A DNA stretch of 64,000 nt from Modestobacter sp. DSM 44400 (GTDB lineage: Bacteria; Actinomycetota; Actinomycetes; Mycobacteriales; Geodermatophilaceae), in contig NZ_FNOZ01000002.1 in assembly GCF_900107175.1 (NCBI RefSeq), positions 62,001 to 126,000 on the forward strand, written 5' to 3'. The position numbers were made by a program, and so were the translations under genes. The notes under the pieces were generated by a model. It searched no databases. It worked only from the letters and a program-made list of their open reading frames with translations, and had not been told where the DNA came from. Within the stretch, counting starts at the first letter, position 1, and each line of letters opens with the position of its first letter. Below are positions 23,336 to 34,683 of the stretch, piece after piece.

Positions 23336-25300
23336 TCAGACGAGCTGCTCGAGCCCGTCGTCGACGAGCGGGGTGGGCACGTGCTCCAGGGGCGGCCGGT
23401 GCGACTGGTCCAGCCCGCGCATCCGGGCGGCGTGCAGCGCCAACAGCAGGTTCAGCCGCAGCGTCGGGTCGGTGGTGAAGGGGCCCAGCAGCCGCTCGAG
23501 CTTCCCGATCCGGTACCGCATCGTGTTGTAGTGGAAGTGCAGCCGGCGGGCGGACTCCGCCACGTTGAGGTTGGTCTCCAGCAGCACCCGCAGGGTGTCG
23601 CGCAGATCGGTGGAGTCCGCGTCGCCGGAGTCGGCCAACGGGCCGAGCACCTCGTCGACGTAGGAGCGCAGTTCGTTGCTGTCGGGGATCAGCGACAGCA
23701 ACCGGAAGACGCCCAGCTGGTCGAAGTGGGTCACCGCGTGCCCGCCGCGGATCTCCTGGCCGACCACCAGCGCGCGCTGCGCCTGCTGGTAGGCGTCCGA
23801 CAACCCGGACAGCTCCTCGGCCGGCCGGCCGATCCCGGTGCCCAGCAGCCGGCCCACCCGGCGCAGCCGCCCGTTGACCCGCGCGGTGACGGCGGCCACC
23901 AGGGCGGAGAGCTCCTCCGGCGTCCGACCGTCCAGCGGCAGCACGGTGACGATCTCGGTGGCCAGCCCCGCAACCGCGGCACCGGAGACCTCGCTCTCGA
24001 CCGCGGCCCGCCAGCCATCGGCCAACCGGTCCAGCACGTCGAGGGCGCGGGTCGGGTCGCCGCCGGAGTCGACCGTCTCGGTGGCGGTCACCAGGACGAC
24101 GACGGGCCCGTCCAGCCGCCACCCGAACGACCGCGTGTAGGCCAGCACCCGCTCGGTGTGCCGCATCGAGCCACCGACCAGCCGGCGGACCAGATCGCCC
24201 TGGAAGCGCAGTTCGACCGAGTGCACGGCCTGGTGCCGGATCTCCGACAGCGCGGCGATGACCGCGGCCTGCTCGAGCACCACGCCGGCGCCGACCAACA
24301 TCGGGCCGTGCCGGTTGACCGCGACCAGCCAGCCGTGCCGCTGGTCGCCGGCCATCACCGGGGCGACGGCGTACTCGCCGCGACCGCCGGGAAGCTCGTG
24401 GTGCCCGGGCACCAGGAGGATGCCGTCGGCCGGGGACAGGTCGGCGTCGGCGAGCACCTCGGCCGGGGTGACGACGCTCTGGTCGGCGCGGTTACCCGAG
24501 AGCCGGCGGGAGGGCGTCAGGTCGGCGAACGCGTCGTCGGCGGCGGCGTCGAGCAGCCACAACCAGTCGCGGATCTCCTCGACGTCCGCCGGTGGGCCGG
24601 CGCTGGTGGCGACCTCCCGATCGGGACCCAGACCGAGCACGGCGGCGCCGTCGAGGAAGGTCGACACCTGCCCGGTCACCTCGACCAGCCCACCGCCGGA
24701 CAGCGCCACGTCGATGAACTGGTTGTGCATCCGGTTGGCCAGACTCAGCGCCTGGGTCTGCCGGGCGATGATGGCGCCGAGGACCTCGGCCACGACCTCG
24801 TCCAGCCGGGCCGTCGAGGGCAGTGCGATCACCGGGAACCCGCGCCGGTCGGCCTCCGCGAGGACCTCCATCGGGAGGTCCGGCGGCAGGTCGGCAGGCT
24901 CCTGACCAGGCCGGGCGCGGTAGGCCAGCGCCGCGCTGCCGCCGCGGTGCAACCGTTCCACCAGCGCCCGGGAGTGCGCCGCGTCGGCCGAGGGCAGCTG
25001 GCTGCCCAGCACGACGAGCACGTCGGGACCGGCGCCGGACAGCGGGTCGACCGGGTCGTCGACCACCACGTGCCGGACGACGCGGCGGGTACCGCTGGCC
25101 CCGCCGACCACCACGGTGCCGATCAACCCGGGCAGGGTGAGCACCTGCTCGACCGCCAGGCCCATGCTGTCCTGCAGCGCGCTTCGGTCGGCCGGTGGGA
25201 CCTGCGACAGCACCGGCTCCATCGATGCAGGCACCGGACTTCGCGTAGCAATCCGGTCGCGGTATGGAGCGATGCTCACGGACGCCTCACGCTCAGTCAC
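23336..25300 (-). CDS. PucR-family transcriptional regulator
   Basis: A 654-residue regulator. N-terminal PucR ligand-type domain (about 45-150, VEQVLTLPGLIGTVVVGGAS), a central GGDEF-like region, and a C-terminal HTH: LRDTLRVLLETNLNVAESAR then LHFHYNTMRYRIGKLERLLG (HTH_30), near residues 590-630. PucR proteins activate purine, allantoin or related nitrogen catabolism genes. GTG 25300 was taken; the region upstream is open further, so the start is uncertain. It is divergent from a DUF2877 gene, 171 bp away, its likely target. Confidence 0.88.
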   Translation of the reverse strand: MTEREASVSIAPYRDRIATRSPVPASMEPVLSQVPPADRSALQDSMGLAVEQVLTLPGLIGTVVVGGASGTRRVVRHVVVDDPVDPLSGAGPDVLVVLGSQLPSADAAHSRALVERLHRGGSAALAYRARPGQEPADLPPDLPMEVLAEADRRGFPVIALPSTARLDEVVAEVLGAIIARQTQALSLANRMHNQFIDVALSGGGLVEVTGQVSTFLDGAAVLGLGPDREVATSAGPPADVEEIRDWLWLLDAAADDAFADLTPSRRLSGNRADQSVVTPAEVLADADLSPADGILLVPGHHELPGGRGEYAVAPVMAGDQRHGWLVAVNRHGPMLVGAGVVLEQAAVIAALSEIRHQAVHSVELRFQGDLVRRLVGGSMRHTERVLAYTRSFGWRLDGPVVVLVTATETVDSGGDPTRALDVLDRLADGWRAAVESEVSGAAVAGLATEIVTVLPLDGRTPEELSALVAAVTARVNGRLRRVGRLLGTGIGRPAEELSGLSDAYQQAQRALVVGQEIRGGHAVTHFDQLGVFRLLSLIPDSNELRSYVDEVLGPLADSGDADSTDLRDTLRVLLETNLNVAESARRLHFHYNTMRYRIGKLERLLGPFTTDPTLRLNLLLALHAARMRGLDQSHRPPLEHVPTPLVDDGLEQLV

Positions 25301-25471
25301 TCTACGTTCCCCCAAGTGCCCCGTTCGGGACATCGTCGACGCGATTCTGTCAGACATCCCTAGACGGGAGAAGTCAGCGTTGGCGAGAATCGCCATACAG
25401 ACGCGGACGACGCGCCATCTAGGTTCGGAGTCCGGCGCTGTGTCCGGGGCGGATGGTAAGTGGAGGCACGC

Positions 25472-26476
25472 ATGCGCACCATCGACGAGAGCACCAGCGG
25501 GCAGGGCCGGGCCGACCAGCAGGTGGCCCGTGGCGGGCGCGCAGCGCGGGCCGGCGTCCCTACGATCTTGCTGTCCGGTGCGCCCGCCACCGCAGAGGTC
25601 AGCGCCGGCGCCCGCGGGCCGGCCGGCGCCGTCCCGACCCAGGCCAGCACCGGGGTGGCCGAGCTGCTGCGCGGACCGGTGCGCGAGGCGCGGGTGCTGC
25701 TGTCGGTGCCCGCCGCCGTCTACCTCACCGTGCAGACCCCGCAGGGCACCGACGTGGTCGGCGTCCTCACCTCCGACGCCGCCCGGCTGCCGCTGGGTTG
25801 CGTGCTCTTCCGCCCGGCCAACGGCCGCCCCCTGGTGTCGGTGCCCAGCGGTGCACGCGCCCTGGTCGGCGGCGGCCGGGTCACCGTGGGCGACCTGACC
25901 GTGAGCGCGGCGGCCTGGTGGGACCCTCGGCCCAAACTACCCACGGCACACCCCGCATTGCTGCCCGAGGGCGTCCGCCAGCTGCGGTCCGCCGTCTACG
26001 GCGAGGGCGTGCCGCACAGCGCCTTCGCCCTGCCCGGCCTGCCCAGCGGGCCCAGCGGGCCGCTGGCCGCGCTGCGCGGCGCCGTCCGCCGGGCCGACCT
26101 GGACGCGGCCCTGCGCACCGCGACCCGACTGATCGGCCTGGGCCCCGGGCTCACCCCGGCAGGCGACGACGTGCTGGCCGGCACCACCGCCGGCCTGGTG
26201 CTGCTCGGCCACCCGGCCGCGGAACGGTTCGCGCTCGGCGTGACCTCGCTGGCCGCCGGCCGCACCACCGAGCTGTCCCGGGCCCTGCTCCGCCACGCGG
26301 CCGCCGGGCGGGTCAGTGGCGAGTTCGCCGCGGTGCTCCGCGGGCTGGTCGGCGACGGCGCGCTTGCCCCGGCGATCCGCGCGCTGCTGGCCACCGGCTC
26401 CACCAGCGGGCGCGCCCTGGCCCTGGGCCTGTGCACCGCCATCGACCTGGTCGACCGGACCACCCGCCCGCGCTGA
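25472..26476 (+). CDS. DUF2877 protein, YlbF/AllH-like (oxamate carbamoyltransferase subunit family)
   Basis: A 334-residue cytosolic protein. After a low-complexity N-terminus (about 1-60) the DUF2877 part runs from STGVAELLRGPVREARVLLS to the conserved LIGLGPGLTPAGDDVLAGTT (about 225-244) and LATGSTSGRALALGLCTAI at the end. E. coli YlbF (AllH) of this family works with FdrA/AllF and YlbE/AllG in oxamate carbamoyltransferase during allantoin breakdown. Neither partner is visible here. A GGAGG (25462-25466) precedes the ATG. Divergent PucR regulator supports a nitrogen catabolic role. Confidence 0.78.
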   Translation: MRTIDESTSGQGRADQQVARGGRAARAGVPTILLSGAPATAEVSAGARGPAGAVPTQASTGVAELLRGPVREARVLLSVPAAVYLTVQTPQGTDVVGVLTSDAARLPLGCVLFRPANGRPLVSVPSGARALVGGGRVTVGDLTVSAAAWWDPRPKLPTAHPALLPEGVRQLRSAVYGEGVPHSAFALPGLPSGPSGPLAALRGAVRRADLDAALRTATRLIGLGPGLTPAGDDVLAGTTAGLVLLGHPAAERFALGVTSLAAGRTTELSRALLRHAAAGRVSGEFAAVLRGLVGDGALAPAIRALLATGSTSGRALALGLCTAIDLVDRTTRPR

Positions 26477-26485
26477 CCAGCGGGC

Positions 26486-26893
26486 TCAACGCAGCGCGGC
26501 GACCGCCTGTACCTCCACCAGTTGGTCGGGGTAGCCGAGCACTGTGACGCCGAGCAGGGTGCTGGGAGCGTCGTGGTCGGCGAAGACGCGGCGCACGACG
26601 TCCCAGGCGGCGACCAGGTCCCGGCGGTCGGCGCTGGCGACGTACACCGTCGTGGCGAGCACGTCGGCCAGCCCGGCGCCGCCGGCGGCCAGCGCCGTCG
26701 TCAGGTTGGCCATCACCTGCTCCGCCTGCGCCGCGACGTTCCCGGGTGCAACCGTGCGCCCCGCCTCGTCGAGCGGGCACGCCCCCGCGGTCACCACGAG
26801 CCGCGCACCCGCGGCCGCTCCGGCGGCGTAGGCGTAGGGCACCTGGTCGGTCAGGGCGGGGGCACGGATCAGCTCGACGGCTCGGTCGGTCAC
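26486..26893 (-). CDS. RidA/YjgF/YER057c family protein
   Basis: A 135-residue Rid-family protein. LIRAPALTDQVPYAYAAGAA and RLVVTAGACPLDE (start of the fold), then AEQVMANLTTALAAGGAGLA and LATTVYVASADR, closing with LLGVTVLGYPDQLVEVQAVA. RidA enzymes hydrolyse reactive enamines/imines from PLP enzymes. The archetypal Arg of RidA (near residue 105) is not placed in the usual context, so it may belong to another Rid subgroup. It faces the DUF2877 gene tail to tail, 10 bp apart. Confidence 0.85.
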   Translation of the reverse strand: MTDRAVELIRAPALTDQVPYAYAAGAAAGARLVVTAGACPLDEAGRTVAPGNVAAQAEQVMANLTTALAAGGAGLADVLATTVYVASADRRDLVAAWDVVRRVFADHDAPSTLLGVTVLGYPDQLVEVQAVAALR

Positions 26894-26924
26894 CCGTCCA
26901 GGCTGTCAGTCAGTTGCGCGGGCG

Positions 26925-27059
26925 TCAGTTCACCGGGCCGGGCAGCAGCGGGCCGAGAGCATCCCACTGGCCGGTGCGGCAGGCATCGGTCCGGAACAGC
27001 TGCAGGTCCACGGCCCTGCCGTGCCACCGGCCGGTCACCCGCGCAGTCTGCGGCCCTGG
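26925..27059 (-). pseudogene. C-terminal remnant of a subtilisin inhibitor-like (SSI) protein
   Basis: Directly after the hisG stop the minus strand reads GPQTARVTGRWHGRAVDLQL, then FRTDACRTGQWDALGPLL, and a TGA at 26925-26927. This matches the last third of actinobacterial SSI-like inhibitors: (Y)GGPxTAxVTGxWxGxxV...F.RxDxCxxxxWDALxPLL, including one Cys of the second disulfide. The signal peptide and reactive-site loop are absent, so it is a fragment left by a deletion next to hisG. Confidence 0.6.
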
Positions 27060-27926
27060 TCAGATGCGGCAGGCGTGGATGCTGGTCACGAGGATCGCTC
27101 GGGCGCCGAGGTCCCACAGCTCGTCCATCAGCCGGTTGGTCTCGTCCTGGCGGACCATCGCCCGGACGGCGGACCAGCCCTCGGTGTGCAGCGGGCTGAT
27201 CGTCGGGCCCTCGAGCCCCGGGGTGATCGCCGTCGCCCGCTGCAGCAGATCGTTGGGGCAGTCGTAGTCCAGCAGCACGTACCGCCGGGCCACCAGCACC
27301 CCGCGCAGGCGCCGCATCAACTGCGCCACCGCCGGGTCCTCCTCCGCGCCGGCCCGGCGCACCAGGATCGCCTCGCTGGCGAGCACCGGCGCACCGATCA
27401 TCCGCAGCCCGGCCGCCCGCAGCGTCGTCCCGGTCTCGACCACGTCGCACACGGCGTCGGCGACACCCAGCCGGCAGGCGGTCTCCACCGCGCCGTCGAG
27501 CTTGACCACGCCGGCCTTGATGCCGGCCTCGTCCAGGTAGCGCTGCAGGAGGCCCGGGTAGGCGGTGGCAATGCGGGTGCCGGCCAGCTGCTCGAGCCCC
27601 TCGATCGAGGAGTCGACCGGGCTGGCGAACCGGAAGGACGACCGGCCGAAGCCCAGCTGCATGACCTCGGCCGCGGCGGGGCCCTCACCGTCGGACGGCG
27701 TGGTCTCCAGCAACATGTCCCGGCCGGTGATGCCGACGTCCAGCGTGCCGGCGGCGACGTAGACGGCGATGTCCCGCGGCCGCAGATAGAAGAACTCCGT
27801 GTCGCTGTCGGGGTCGTAGACCGCGAGGTCCTTGGTGCTGCGGCGCTGCCGGTAGCCGCTCTCGGCCAGCATGGCGGCGGCCGGCTCGCTAAGGACGCCC
27901 TTGTTCGGGACGGCGACGCGCAGCAC
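27060..27926 (-). CDS. hisG: ATP phosphoribosyltransferase, long form
   Basis: Condenses ATP and PRPP, the first step of histidine synthesis. 288 residues: VAVPNKGVLSEPAAAMLAES at the start, catalytic domain to about 210, PRPP loop CDVVETGTTLRAAGL (about 160-174), and a C-terminal regulatory ACT-like domain (LLDYDCPNDLLQRATAITPG) used by histidine for feedback in HisG-L. GTG at 27926 has GAGGAG upstream. It follows hisE by 35 bp, the usual actinobacterial hisE-hisG pair, away from the other his genes. Confidence 0.96.
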   Translation of the reverse strand: MLRVAVPNKGVLSEPAAAMLAESGYRQRRSTKDLAVYDPDSDTEFFYLRPRDIAVYVAAGTLDVGITGRDMLLETTPSDGEGPAAAEVMQLGFGRSSFRFASPVDSSIEGLEQLAGTRIATAYPGLLQRYLDEAGIKAGVVKLDGAVETACRLGVADAVCDVVETGTTLRAAGLRMIGAPVLASEAILVRRAGAEEDPAVAQLMRRLRGVLVARRYVLLDYDCPNDLLQRATAITPGLEGPTISPLHTEGWSAVRAMVRQDETNRLMDELWDLGARAILVTSIHACRI

Positions 27927-27961
27927 TGGACAGCTCCTCGGGACAGGCGGGGTGGGGCGGA

Positions 27962-30105
<2,144 letters not shown>

Positions 30106-30109
<4 letters not shown>

Positions 30110-30723
30110 CGGCGTGCTCCCAACAGTCGTTCGACGTACTTGGCGATGACGTCCACCTCCAGGTTGACCAGGTCCCCGGGGGCGCGCTCACCCAGGGTGG
30201 TCTCCCGCAGGGTCGTCGGGATGAGGCTGACCTCGAACCAGGGCTCGGGGTGGTCGGCCAGCGCGCTGACGGTCAGCGAGACGCCGTCCACGGTGATCGA
30301 GCCCTTCTCCACCACGTAGCGGGCCAAATCGGCCGGAACGGCGATGCGCACGACCTCCCACTGCTGGCCCGGGGTGCGGGAGACCACGGTGCCGACCCCG
30401 TCGACGTGGCCCTGCACGATGTGCCCGCCGAGCCGGGTGGTCGCGGTGACGGCGCGCTCGAGGTTGACCCGGTCACCGCTGCCGGTCGAGCCCAGGCTGC
30501 TGCGGCGCAGCGTCTCGGCCATCACGTCGGTGCTCCAGACGGCGGTGCCGGCGTCGTCCGGCTCGACGCCGGTTACGGTCAGGCAGACGCCGTTGACCGA
30601 GATCGAGTCACCCTGCGCCACGCCCTCCAGGACCCTGCGTGCGCGGATGCTCAGCACGGCGCTGTCGGCGGCGTCCTTCCGGGCGACCAGGGTGCCGACC
30701 TCCTCCACGATGCCGGTGAACAC
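30106..30723 (-). CDS. ribE: Riboflavin synthase, alpha subunit type
   Basis: Dismutates two lumazine molecules to riboflavin. 205 residues with two homologous barrels: [16 protein letters not shown], then [17 protein letters not shown] in the first, and [33 protein letters not shown] in the second, plus the C-terminal helix [11 protein letters not shown]. The GTG at 30723 has GGAGGGAG upstream and starts VFTGIVEE exactly as family members do (normally MFTGIVEE). One bp separates it from ribD. Confidence 0.95.
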
Positions 30724-30724
30724 G

Positions 30725-31798
30725 TCAGCTCCCTCCTCCGGTCGGGTCCGCTCCCGCGGTACCGGCACCAGTGTGCCGGGTGGGCCGCAGTCGGACCTGC
30801 ACGTCCCCGCCCATCAAGGTGACGTCGAGGAACTGCAGGTGCAGCGCCGCGCTCATCGTGGAGATTCCCAAGTCACCGACCATGGCCGGACCGCCCCCCA
30901 GTAGCTGCGGCGCCAGGTGCACGACCGCCTCGTCGACGAGCCCGGCGGCCAGGAAGGCCGCCGCCAGGGTCGGGCCGCCCTCGAGCAGGACCCGGCGGAC
31001 GTTCCGGTCGAACAGCTCGGCCAGCAGGGCGGCGGGCGTACCCGCCCGGCTGACGTGGGTGGGCGCGGCATCGTCCAACACCCGGGCGGTGGCCGGCAGC
31101 CGGCCGCGGCGGTCGACGACGACGCGCAGCGGCTGGGCCTCGGCCGGGCGGCCCCCGGCGTCGCGCACGGTCAGCTGGGGGTCGTCGGCCAGCGCCGTTC
31201 CGGAGCCGACGACGACCGCGTCGCAGGTGGCCCGCAGCCGGTGCACCTCGGCGCGCGCGACCGGTCCGGTGATCCAGCGGCTGGTGCCGTCGACGGCGGC
31301 GACCCGGCCGTCCAGCGTGGTCGCCACCTTCCACACGACCTGTGGGCGGCGCTCGCGGACGCCGGTGAGCCAGGCGCCGAGCGCGCCCGCCTCGGCGGCG
31401 GACTGCTCGACCCCGAGTTCGACGTCCACCCCGCCGGCGCGCAGGCGGGCGGCGCCCCCGCCGGCCAGTTGGGTGGGCTCGCGGACGGCGACGACGACCC
31501 GGGCGACCCCGGCGGCGAGCAGCGCGTCGGCGCACGGCCCCGTGCGGCCGGTGTGCGCGCAGGGCTCCAGGGTGACCACCGCGGTGCCCCCGCGGGCGCG
31601 GTCGCCGGCCTGGCCCAGGGCGTGCACCTCGGCGTGCGGACCGCCGGGCGGGGAGGTCGCCCCCTCTCCCAAGACCGTGCCGGCGCTGTCCAGGACGACG
31701 GCACCCACGGCCGGGTTGGGGCTGGTGGTGCCCAGCACCCGCAGGCCCAGCTCGCGGGCGCGGGCCATCGCGGCCCGCTCGGCGGACGTGACCGTCAT
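30725..31798 (-). CDS. ribD: Bifunctional pyrimidine deaminase/reductase
   Basis: Deaminates then reduces the riboflavin pyrimidine precursor. 357 residues. N-terminal deaminase (about 1-140) with [11 protein letters not shown] and the zinc motif [17 protein letters not shown]-terminal reductase (about 145-350) with [56 protein letters not shown] and [17 protein letters not shown]. The usual DPNP motif of the deaminase reads REPT here and the second zinc Cys pair is TGPC instead of TPPC; both may be tolerated in this lineage. ATG overlaps the rpe stop (ATGA). Confidence 0.93.
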   Translation of the reverse strand: MTVTSAERAAMARARELGLRVLGTTSPNPAVGAVVLDSAGTVLGEGATSPPGGPHAEVHALGQAGDRARGGTAVVTLEPCAHTGRTGPCADALLAAGVARVVVAVREPTQLAGGGAARLRAGGVDVELGVEQSAAEAGALGAWLTGVRERRPQVVWKVATTLDGRVAAVDGTSRWITGPVARAEVHRLRATCDAVVVGSGTALADDPQLTVRDAGGRPAEAQPLRVVVDRRGRLPATARVLDDAAPTHVSRAGTPAALLAELFDRNVRRVLLEGGPTLAAAFLAAGLVDEAVVHLAPQLLGGGPAMVGDLGISTMSAALHLQFLDVTLMGGDVQVRLRPTRHTGAGTAGADPTGGGS

Positions 31799-32463
31799 CC
31801 GCGCGCTGCGGCGGCCTGCGCGCGCAGGCCGGCGATCGCGGCCGCGGGGTCGGCGGCGCCGTAGACGGCCGACCCGGCGACGAAGACGTCCGCCCCGGCC
31901 TCGGCGGCCTCGGCGATGGTGTCGGCGTTGATCCCGCCGTCGACCTCCAGGAACAGCTGCAGGTGACCGGTCGCCACCAGCCGGCGGGCCTCCCGGACCT
32001 TGGGCAGCACCTCGGGCATGAAGGACTGGCCACCGAAGCCGGGCTCGACGGTCATGACCAGCAGGGTGTCGAAGTCGGTCAGGACGTCGAGGTAGGCATC
32101 CAGGGGGGTGCCCGGCTTGATTGCCAGCCCGGCCAGGGCGCCGGCGGCCTGGAGGTCCCGCGCGACGGCGCGGGGGTCGGGGCAGGCCTCGGCGTGCACG
32201 GTGACGTTGCGGGCACCGGCCTCGGCGTAGCCCGGCGCCCAGCGCTCCGGGTCCTCGATCATCAGGTGGCAGTCCAGCGGGATCGGGCTGACCGCCTGGA
32301 TCGCCTGGACCACGGGCAGGCCGAGGGTCAGGTTCGGCACGAAGTGCGCGTCCATCACGTCGACGTGCAGCCAGTCGGCCGTCGCGACCCGTTGCACCTC
32401 GTCGGCGAGGCGGGCGAAGTCCGCGGACAGCAGGCTGGGCGCGATCATCGGTTGCCGGGACAC
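31795..32463 (-). CDS. rpe: Ribulose-phosphate 3-epimerase
   Basis: Interconverts ribulose 5-phosphate and xylulose 5-phosphate (pentose phosphate pathway). 222-residue TIM barrel: [37 protein letters not shown] (metal His/Asp), [48 protein letters not shown] and [10 protein letters not shown], all catalytic Asp and His conserved. GTG at 32463. It heads the rib operon and is coupled to ribD, which makes sense because ribulose 5-phosphate is a riboflavin precursor. Confidence 0.96.
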   Translation of the reverse strand: MSRQPMIAPSLLSADFARLADEVQRVATADWLHVDVMDAHFVPNLTLGLPVVQAIQAVSPIPLDCHLMIEDPERWAPGYAEAGARNVTVHAEACPDPRAVARDLQAAGALAGLAIKPGTPLDAYLDVLTDFDTLLVMTVEPGFGGQSFMPEVLPKVREARRLVATGHLQLFLEVDGGINADTIAEAAEAGADVFVAGSAVYGAADPAAAIAGLRAQAAAARG

Positions 32464-32571
32464 CCGGTGATCGTAGGTGGGGCGCCGGGCATCCCCGCCG
32501 GGTCACTCCCCGGTACGGCGGACCACCGCCGTCAGCGACGCCCGCCTGACCGGCAGGTCCCGGCTGGAGAA

Positions 32572-32587
32572 CGGTTCCGCGGAACCG
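32572..32587. repeat. 16-bp palindrome, copy 1
   Basis: CGGTTCCGCGGAACCG is a perfect palindrome, extended by one base pair (A/T) to 18 bp. The same 16 bases recur at 33233-33248, so the two copies bracket the lipase remnant between rpe and rsmB. Confidence 0.85.
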
Positions 32588-32668
32588 TCGACGAGCCTGC
32601 CCATGACGGCGGCTCCGCGGGACTGCGTTCCCGCGGGACGTCCAGCTGGCCGGTCACCCGGCAGCTCC

Positions 32669-32989
32669 TCAGACGCAGGCCGGCTGGTACGCGGGATCAG
32701 CGGGCCCGGTGTTGTGCCGCAGCGCGTCGAGCACCAACTGGTGAACCACTGGGTCGTTGGGTGTCTGGTCGTGCTCGACCATGTCGTCCGGGCACCTGTC
32801 CTGGACGAGGATGTTGGTGACCTGCCTGCGCGGACCGGCCAGGAACTGGCTCTGGTACGGCGTCACCACCTCGTCGTGCGTGGTCGAGATGACCGTGTAG
32901 TAGATGCCTGCGAGGGTGTCGCCCTGGGCGTTGAGCCTGGTCAGGAACGGCGAGCCGGCCTGCTGGTCGGAACAGGCCGGGCACAGCTC
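32669..32989 (-). pseudogene. C-terminal remnant of a secreted alpha/beta-hydrolase lipase
   Basis: The frame from about 32989 reads ELCPACSDQQAGSPFLTRLN, IYYTVISTTHDEVVTPYQSQ, NILVQDRCPDDMVEHDQTPN and ends PADPAYQPACV. This is the last third of Streptomyces-type triacylglycerol lipases (alpha/beta fold), with the catalytic Asp (HDEVVTPY) and His (EHDQTPNDPV) and disulfide Cys. The nucleophile Ser and signal peptide are missing upstream. It is a truncated relic, flanked by two copies of a 16-bp palindrome. Confidence 0.7.
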
Positions 32990-33232
32990 GTTCTTCCTCG
33001 GCCTGGCGGTGCTGACCCTCCGGCTCGCCGGGCAGGCTCGACGCTGGACCGCCGGTCCGCCCGGCCCACTCCGCGCGATGCCGTCACCGGGCCGGCGGAG
33101 ACGTTCGTCCGCTGGATGGCCGTGCTGGGCGCCGTCTGCCCGGTGCTGGGCTTCGCCATCGGACCGGTGGCCGCCCTCCTCGTCTGAGGACGGCGCCGGC
33201 ATGCCTGCGGGAGCGCTCAGCGGCGAGGGTGG
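32990..33232. other. Non-coding remainder between lipase remnant and rsmB
   Basis: No convincing gene. On the plus strand a short hydrophobic run (RWMAVLGAVCPVLGFAIGPV, ending at 33187) could be the tail of a lost membrane protein, but it has no start or ribosome site. The minus strand here does not continue the lipase. Confidence 0.35.
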
Positions 33233-33248
33233 CGGTTCCGCGGAACCG
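33233..33248. repeat. 16-bp palindrome, copy 2
   Basis: CGGTTCCGCGGAACCG again, here extended to a 20-bp perfect palindrome (GGCGG...CCGCC), 17 bp downstream of the rsmB stop. It may act as that operon's terminator or mark the border of an excised or inserted segment. Confidence 0.85.
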
Positions 33249-33264
33249 CCCTCCCACCGAACCG

Positions 33265-34683
33265 TCAGCGCGTGCGGCGGAGCAGCGCCATAAACATGGC
33301 GTCCGTGCCGTGCCGGTGCGGCCACAGCTGCCCGTAGTCGCCGCGCGCCAGACCCGGCACCTCGGGGAAGAGCGGCGCGACCGGCAGCACCTCGACGTCG
33401 TCCCGCGCGGCAGCGGCGTCGACCACCTCGACGGTCTCGGCGGTGTGCGGCGAGCAGGTCACGTAGGCCACCACTCCCCCGGGCCGGACGGCGGCCAGCG
33501 CGCTGTCCAGCAGCTGCCGCTGCAACTCGGCCAGCGGGGCGACGTCTTCCGCCGTCCGCCGCCAGCGCACCTCCGGCCGGCGGCGCAGCGCGCCCAGCCC
33601 GGTGCACGGGGCATCGAGCAGCACGCGGTCGTAGGACCCGGCCGGCCAGTCCGGCTGCGTTCCGTCGGTGACCCGGACGTCGACGTCGGAGTCCCCGGCC
33701 AGCGTGGAGCGGACCAGCTCGGCGCGGTGCTCGGCCCGGTCGGCGGCGGTCAGGTGCACGCCGTCCGGCCGGACCGCCGCCAGCAACGCGGCCTTGCCGC
33801 CGGGGCCGGCGCACATGTCCAGCCACCGGACGTCGGAGCCCTCCAGCGGTGCCCGGGTCAGCGCGAGCGCGGCCAGCTGGCTGCCCTCGTCCTGCACCGC
33901 CGCCGCGCCGGAGCGCACCGCGGCGAGCTTGCCGGGGTCGCCGCCGTGCAGCCGCACCGCGTACGGCGACCAGGGCCCCGGTTCGCCGCCGGCCTCGGCC
34001 GCCAGCTCGTCGCGGTCGACCCGCCGCGCCACCAGGTGCACCTCGGGTGCGGCGTCGTCGGCGAGCAGCGCCCGGTCGATCTCGTCGGGGGCGGCCAGCG
34101 CGTCCCGCCAGGCCTCCACGATCCAGCGCGGGTGGTCGGTGGTCAGTGCCAGCCGCCCGTCCTCGTCGGCCGGGGCCAGCGTGGCCACCCAGGCCTCCCG
34201 GTCCCCGCCCGCGGCGACCTTCCGCAGCACCGCGTTGACCAACCCGGACGCGCCCGTGCCCACGATCGCCCGGGTGAGCGCCACCGTCGTGTCGACCGCG
34301 GCGTGCGCCGGCACCCGCAGGTCGATCAGCTGGTAGGCGCCCAGCCGGAGCAGGTCCAGCACCTTGTGGTCGAGCTCGGCCAGTGGCCGGGAGACCAGGG
34401 TGGCCAGCACCGCGTCCAGCGTCCCGGTGGCCCGCAGCGCGCCGTAGGCCAGCTGGGTGGCGAAGGCGGCGTCGCGAGGCTCGAGCTGCCGCTCGCGCAG
34501 CAGCTGGGGCAGCAGCAGGTTGGCATACGCGGCCCGGCTGGAGACGCCGTCCAGGACGTCGTAGGCGGTGAGCCGCGCGCCGTCCAGGACCGGGCGGTGC
34601 CGACGCTCGGGTGGGCGCTGGGTGGCCGGCCGCTCACCGCCGGAGCGGGGCCGGCCCGGGCGGGAACTCGCACGCTCGGTCAT
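33265..34683 (-). CDS. rsmB: 16S rRNA m5C967 methyltransferase
   Basis: Methylates C967 of 16S rRNA with SAM. 472 residues. N-terminal NusB-like domain (about 35-175: [40 protein letters not shown]), then the Fmu catalytic domain: [20 protein letters not shown] (SAM), [37 protein letters not shown] (motif IV, PC) and [20 protein letters not shown] (motif VI TCS, nucleophile Cys). A 35-residue Arg-rich N-terminus precedes it. ATG overlaps the fmt stop (ATGA). Confidence 0.95.
   Translation of the reverse strand: MTERASSRPGRPRSGGERPATQRPPERRHRPVLDGARLTAYDVLDGVSSRAAYANLLLPQLLRERQLEPRDAAFATQLAYGALRATGTLDAVLATLVSRPLAELDHKVLDLLRLGAYQLIDLRVPAHAAVDTTVALTRAIVGTGASGLVNAVLRKVAAGGDREAWVATLAPADEDGRLALTTDHPRWIVEAWRDALAAPDEIDRALLADDAAPEVHLVARRVDRDELAAEAGGEPGPWSPYAVRLHGGDPGKLAAVRSGAAAVQDEGSQLAALALTRAPLEGSDVRWLDMCAGPGGKAALLAAVRPDGVHLTAADRAEHRAELVRSTLAGDSDVDVRVTDGTQPDWPAGSYDRVLLDAPCTGLGALRRRPEVRWRRTAEDVAPLAELQRQLLDSALAAVRPGGVVAYVTCSPHTAETVEVVDAAAARDDVEVLPVAPLFPEVPGLARGDYGQLWPHRHGTDAMFMALLRRTR

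Noticed and set aside
22847-25363. Open frame of over 800 codons antisense to the PucR gene
   Set aside because: Low-complexity composition without domains; the minus strand encodes all PucR domains in order.
30724-32668. Possible FMN riboswitch in the rib operon
   Set aside because: Genes overlap or are separated by one base, and the region before rpe lacks the RFN elements AGGGNNGGAUC/CGGUG. Nothing supports it.
32985-33187. Hydrophobic plus-strand run ending PVAALLV
   Set aside because: Too short and without a start; may be chance in GC-rich DNA.
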